Assembly: GCF_038051995.1 (NCBI RefSeq)
Contig: NZ_CP150290.1
Coordinates: 3,524,001-3,588,000, forward strand
Length of the DNA: 64,000 nucleotides
Source: Paenibacillus sp. FSL H8-0537
GTDB lineage: Bacteria > Bacillota > Bacilli > Paenibacillales > Paenibacillaceae
Direction: 5' to 3'
Below, one piece after another: positions 60,726-64,000 of the stretch (its first letter is position 1; each line of letters starts with the position of its first letter). The notes beneath the pieces are model-generated. The model saw only the letters and a program-made list of their open reading frames with translations. It did not search any database and had not been told where the DNA came from. Made by a program: the position numbers and the translations under genes.

Positions 60726-61703
60726 TTAAGCCTTAAGCGTCGTATCAATGGGTTTAAGCCGTGCTTCGATGGCTTCACGGCGCGGCTCCAGAAACGGAGG
60801 AAGCGCAAGCGATTCGCCAAGGGTCTCGAAAGGCTCGTCCGTTACGAAGCCTGGACCGTCTGTAGCCAATTCAAACAAAATGCCATTCGCCTCGCGGAAA
60901 TATAACGAACGGAAGTAGTAGCGTTCCACGAAGCCGGAGTTTTGCAAGCCTGCCTTATTCAGTACGTCGATCCACGCCATAAGCTCTTCCTTATCCTCTA
61001 CACGGAAAGCTACATGGTGAACACCGCCTTTGCCAAGGCCAGCGACCGATAAATCGCTGCGCGGCTCTACCTGTACTTCAGAGCCGGAGCCGCCCTCATG
61101 AGCCTGCATAATAATAATATCGTCCTGTCCTTCGACGAGAGCAGGAACGCGCCCTGTTTCTTTGAAGCCGAGCAGCTTGAGAGCGGCAACGGTTGAATCA
61201 GGCTTGCGAACAGTCAGTTTTACAGGGCCGAGACCTGTAATCCCGTATTCTACCGGCACTGGGCTGCGATCCCAAGGTGTTCCGGCTGCAACACCGCTGT
61301 TCGTTTCATCAGATACAAGGGCAAGCTGCTGCCTTTCTGGATCTTCAAAAAAGATAACGTTGCGCCCGGCAAACGATGTTATTTCTGAATGCTTAACCTC
61401 ATGCTGATCAAAGCGCTGAAGCCAATATTCCAGCGCCTTGTCGCTCGCTACCCGCAGCGAAGTGCCGGAGATGCTGCTTACGCCAGGACGGTTGCTGCCA
61501 ATGCCGGGAAAATCAAAAAACGTCAATTCTGTACCCGGATTGCCTCTTTCATCGCCATAAAAGAGATGGTAAGCGGATGTGTCGTCCTGATTTACTGTTT
61601 TTTTAATCAGTCGCATGCCAAGCACTTGCGTGTAGAAGTTGTAGTTTAAGGATACGCTGCCTGTCATGGCAGATAGATGATGGATTCCTTTTACGTTCAT
61701 CAT
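60726..61703 (-). CDS. Ring-cleaving dioxygenase, VOC family (MhqO/PcpA-like)
   Basis: 325 residues from the ATG at 61703 (AAGGG five bases upstream). Two vicinal-oxygen-chelate domains with metal ligands in VKGIHHLSAMTG, KGGVHHVAFRVED and the Glu of GILFELATDGPGF. Family members are Fe(II) hydroquinone-type dioxygenases (PcpA/LinE) and Bacillus MhqO, linked to quinone stress. No regulator of the MhqR type is adjacent. Confidence 0.88.
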   Translation of the reverse strand: MMNVKGIHHLSAMTGSVSLNYNFYTQVLGMRLIKKTVNQDDTSAYHLFYGDERGNPGTELTFFDFPGIGSNRPGVSSISGTSLRVASDKALEYWLQRFDQHEVKHSEITSFAGRNVIFFEDPERQQLALVSDETNSGVAAGTPWDRSPVPVEYGITGLGPVKLTVRKPDSTVAALKLLGFKETGRVPALVEGQDDIIIMQAHEGGSGSEVQVEPRSDLSVAGLGKGGVHHVAFRVEDKEELMAWIDVLNKAGLQNSGFVERYYFRSLYFREANGILFELATDGPGFVTDEPFETLGESLALPPFLEPRREAIEARLKPIDTTLKA

Positions 61704-61811
61704 AAACACCCTTTCGAGTTATATTGTAACTTTATAATTGTAAGTATATAACCTTTCGGTTAGGAAAGCAAGTCTTCCCCGTTATCATTGTGAGCTAGCC
61801 GATAAACACGC

Positions 61812-61851
61812 CAAAAAGCCGGAGCTGCACAATCGCATGCTCCGGCTTTCC
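61812..61851. terminator. Bidirectional terminator
   Basis: AAAGCCGGAGC and GCTCCGGCTTT perfect 11-base arms around about 14 bases; T-rich on the plus strand and AAAA-flanked (T-rich on minus). Confidence 0.75.
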
Positions 61852-61873
61852 TTCCTCCATAAGCTTTGTGCTT

Positions 61874-61954
61874 TCAGGAGTCTCCCGATTTGTTCGCCAG
61901 CCCGATGATCATGATGACAAGCACGAGTAATTGAATGAGTAGCTCAGCGCTCAT
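61874..61954 (-). CDS. Putative 26-residue hydrophobic peptide
   Basis: ATG at 61954 with GGAGGT six bases upstream; an ATG at 61960 touches that site and is unlikely. The product is a single hydrophobic helix (AELLIQLLVLVIMIIGLAN) with a short polar KSGDS end, like single-helix type I toxins or small membrane peptides. A possible promoter TTGGAC-16-TATAAA lies ~110 bases upstream at about 62032-62060. A 5' UTR hairpin (TTCAAG-TGG-CTTGAA, 62006-62020) and a downstream terminator complete a compact unit. Function unknown. Confidence 0.5.
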   Translation of the reverse strand: MSAELLIQLLVLVIMIIGLANKSGDS

Positions 61955-62140
61955 TTTCATACCTCCATTGCTGTTCAAAATGCTCCTTCGTTCCGGCTTC
62001 TCCTCTTCAAGTGGCTTGAAACTTCGCTCCCACTTTATAGGTATGCGGCAGTTTTGTCCAATATGCCCTTTAACCAACAGCAAGAATATGCTATAAGTGA
62101 CTTTGAAATAGAATATTTATCCATTTTTACAGTTCTATCG

Positions 62141-62431
62141 TAAAGCCGTCAGAGCGTAAGCGAGGTGTCCCATGCGGAAGGTTTTGTGGAGCAGCAGGTA
62201 ACGGCGGTTAATGGGACGCGGGATTCATTCGAGCGGATTAGGCAATCCATCGACGGAATTGGCAGCCACATTCGAGCCGTCTCCGTCTCGACGGCGGAGC
62301 TTGATGATAATGCCGGCAAAATTTCTGAGGTCATTGCAAGTGTTGCCGCCATGTCGCAGCAAAGCACGGCTTCGACAGAAGAAGTTGCTTCCTCGACGCA
62401 GGAGCAGTTTGAGTTTATTTCGAATATTTAA
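62141..62431 (+). pseudogene. Methyl-accepting chemotaxis protein, C-terminal remnant
   Basis: About 95 codons of the MCP signalling coiled coil (QQVTAVNGTRDSFERIRQSI, ISEVIASVAAMSQQSTASTE, EVASSTQEQFEFI). The highly conserved hairpin tip, the HAMP and sensor regions are missing, and an in-frame stop (TAA) lies just upstream. It is a deletion relic with no ribosome binding site. Confidence 0.75.
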
Positions 62432-62463
62432 CGAACATCGACCACCATAGATTTGCATAAAAA

Positions 62464-62512
62464 GAAGCCTGAGGAGGCCGTCACCATCATGTGACAGCCT
62501 TCTCAGGCTTTA
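62464..62512. terminator. Bidirectional terminator at the 3' end of the TPP-enzyme gene
   Basis: AAGCCTGAG/CTCAGGCTT outer arms and AGGC/GCCT inner arms with flanking A and T. Confidence 0.75.
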
Positions 62513-62544
62513 TTATTATAATAGCAGGCTCCCTAGTTGAAGCT

Positions 62545-64000
62545 TTAATACGTCGCCCCTTGCAAAAACTTTACTCGTTCGCCCATTGGCGGAATTTCAT
62601 TGCCATCCACGACAATTTCTACGACGATGGGTCCACTTACGCCTTCGGCAAACCACTGCTGAACATGCGCGGCTTGAAGCTGCTCCACAGACTCGACTTG
62701 CATATGGCGAATGCCAAGCGACTGGGCGACTGCTGCAATGCTGACGCGCTGCTGCGAGAAATCGCTGAGACAGCGATCGTATTGCAGCATATGACCATGA
62801 TAGACCATGCCCAGACGGGCGTTGTTAATGACAGCGAAAACGATTGGCAAGCCGTATTCCTTAGCTGTCATTACTTCAAGGCCATGCATGAAAAAGCAGC
62901 CGTCGCCCGTGATGCAAAGGACTGGGCGCTCAGGCTCCGCGAGTTTCGCACCTAGCGAGCCCGCTATGCCTGAGCCCATACCGCCAAAATTAATATTAAT
63001 ATCAAATTGCTGCTGCTCACGAATGAGCAAATTTTGAATGGAATACGTCATGAACTCGCCAATATCGATGTAAAAGCGGGTTTGCTCTGGCGCGTTTGCC
63101 CCAAGCATACGAATCGCAGTACGTGTATTCCACGTCTCCATCTCCAAAGCATCGGCCGCCGCCTCTAAGCGGGCAAAATGCAGCTGCTCCAGCAGCTTTT
63201 TCCGCTCTGGGCTCAAGCCGATTCCTGCCTGCGCAAGCCCCGCGCTCAGTTGGCGCATTACAGGAGCAATTTCACCGTGCAGGGCGAAGTCCGCTTCGTA
63301 GCAGCGCCCAAGCTCCTGCTCATCATAATCGATATGAACGAGCTGCTTGCCCGCCGTCAGTCTCGTTTCCCAATTGCAGGTGGCAAGTTCGCCAAGGCTT
63401 GAGCCCAGTACCATAATAAGCTTATGGCCATCGCTGTTTAGAAATTCAATGGCTTTATCATTGCCGGACAGGCCATATACGCCGAGCGATTGGGGATGGT
63501 CTTCAGGGAAAGCTCCCTTTCCACGCGGGGTCGTGGCGACCATCCAGCCTGTCTGTTCCGCAAATGCGAGCACTTCAGCCTGGGCGCTTTTCGCTCCATG
63601 ACCGAGCAATAAGGCCCCGCGCTCGCCAGCTTGCAGCACCGCTTCCAATGTCGCATCCATGAGCGTTATGTCTGCCAGAGCCAGCTGCTCCTGTAGCGAC
63701 GGCACCTCAGGCAGCACCATATCCCCTATATCGGTCATCTGCAGGTCGATCGGTATTGAGAGATGTACCGGTCCTGGAACCCCGCTAATCGCCGTCCAAT
63801 ACGCCTCAGCAATAGCTCCCGGCAGCTCTTCAGCCTTCATTACCATGCGGCTGAGCTTCGTGACTGGCGCAAAAATCGGATCAGCTCCGAGCTCCTGTGC
63901 GCCTCCTTTGCCAAGCCTAGGCGACGGCACCGAGCCGGAGATAAAGATGACCGGCAGCTTCTCTTTCCATGCATTGGCTGCTGGTGTCACCAAATTAGTA
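62545..64000 (-). CDS. TPP-dependent enzyme of the acetolactate-synthase family, partial (N-terminus beyond right edge)
   Basis: At least 485 codons, open to the right edge, where it reads TNLVTPAANAW as in the middle of the family's N-terminal domain. About 60-80 residues are missing. The central domain has LLGHGAKSAQAEVLAF, and the C-terminal PP domain has the GDGCFFMHGLEVMT...VINN cofactor motif. The family includes acetolactate synthase, sulfoacetaldehyde acetyltransferase and others; the exact substrate is not evident. Apparent TTG at 63991-63993 is internal. Confidence 0.85.
   Translation of the reverse strand, partial: TNLVTPAANAWKEKLPVIFISGSVPSPRLGKGGAQELGADPIFAPVTKLSRMVMKAEELPGAIAEAYWTAISGVPGPVHLSIPIDLQMTDIGDMVLPEVPSLQEQLALADITLMDATLEAVLQAGERGALLLGHGAKSAQAEVLAFAEQTGWMVATTPRGKGAFPEDHPQSLGVYGLSGNDKAIEFLNSDGHKLIMVLGSSLGELATCNWETRLTAGKQLVHIDYDEQELGRCYEADFALHGEIAPVMRQLSAGLAQAGIGLSPERKKLLEQLHFARLEAAADALEMETWNTRTAIRMLGANAPEQTRFYIDIGEFMTYSIQNLLIREQQQFDININFGGMGSGIAGSLGAKLAEPERPVLCITGDGCFFMHGLEVMTAKEYGLPIVFAVINNARLGMVYHGHMLQYDRCLSDFSQQRVSIAAVAQSLGIRHMQVESVEQLQAAHVQQWFAEGVSGPIVVEIVVDGNEIPPMGERVKFLQGATY

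Noticed and set aside
61874..62083. Longer 69-codon version of the small hydrophobic peptide
   Set aside because: The upstream part is a charged, unstructured stretch with no ribosome site, while GGAGGT sits just before the short version.
1..64000. CRISPR arrays, tRNA, rRNA, transposase genes
   Set aside because: No regularly spaced repeats, no cloverleaf-like sequences with conserved TTCGA arms, and no transposase motifs were noticed; the only mobile traces are the recombinase relic and the palindromic repeat.

Overview
The window reads as a chromosome segment of a spore-forming Gram-positive of the Paenibacillus type. Supporting this are a gerA/gerC/gerB germinant-receptor operon, a T-box leader on thrS, strong AGGAGG-type ribosome binding sites with several GTG/TTG starts, intrinsic terminators behind many units, and large carbohydrate-use operons with YesM/YesN-type sensor pairs. 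Most genes are on the minus strand. No rRNA, tRNA, CRISPR array or intact transposase was seen.

Layout. 1-3769: the first 1256 codons of a Tc insecticidal-toxin TcB subunit, running off the left edge. 4034-5660: an orphan HssR-like response regulator and a decayed patatin gene. 5738-11466: an iron/siderophore locus (AraC regulator, two exporter-fold ABC half-transporters, a FhuD-like lipoprotein) with a Fur-box-like site. 11512-13209: a nucleotidyltransferase-fold protein and an FMN reductase. 13407-17236: germination operon. 17270-25719: inositol catabolism (iolD-E-C-A-G-B, then a LacI regulator with its own promoter). 26029-28347: GH105-type hydrolase. 28567-42590: a beta-mannooligosaccharide system with two ABC permeases, GH113 mannanase, AGE-family 2-epimerase, GH130 phosphorylase, binding lipoprotein and GH2 beta-mannosidase. 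It is preceded by a LacI regulator, a sensor kinase and an AraC-type response regulator. 42857-47312: Crp/Fnr regulator, Gfo/Idh oxidoreductase, internally deleted DoxX, PssA, DedA and a TipAS-type MerR regulator. 47399-51538: thrS with T-box, MFS pump and a small coiled-coil protein. 51736-57038: Zn/Cd-type P1B ATPase, MocR regulator divergent from an EamA transporter, and a GNAT. 57276-58869: an AT-rich island with a secreted hypothetical protein, a one-base-spaced small membrane protein and a broken tyrosine recombinase. 58912-64000: CE12-type esterase, small proteins, a VOC dioxygenase, a 26-residue hydrophobic peptide, a chemotaxis-receptor remnant and a TPP-dependent enzyme running off the right edge.

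How parts work together. The mannan genes make a full cytoplasmic route: import of manno-oligosaccharides, endo-cleavage (GH113), epimerisation of mannobiose to mannosyl-glucose, phosphorolysis by GH130 to mannose-1-phosphate plus glucose, and exo-cleavage by GH2. A consensus-perfect cre site lies next to the operon's -10. The iol genes cover myo-inositol breakdown from IolG to IolA, except that the IolJ aldolase and a transporter are not in the window. Twin AAGCGCTT palindromes in front of iolD, and similar sites in front of the GH105 gene, suggest a shared LacI-type repressor.

Most unusual observations: the TcB toxin subunit; a composite palindromic element present three times, each time just downstream of or inside a transcribed unit and always in the same orientation relative to it; the AT-rich secreted-protein/membrane-protein pair beside a recombinase relic; and the repeat copy sitting inside the thrS T-box leader. 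All calls come from reading the sequence; no database search or folding program was run.
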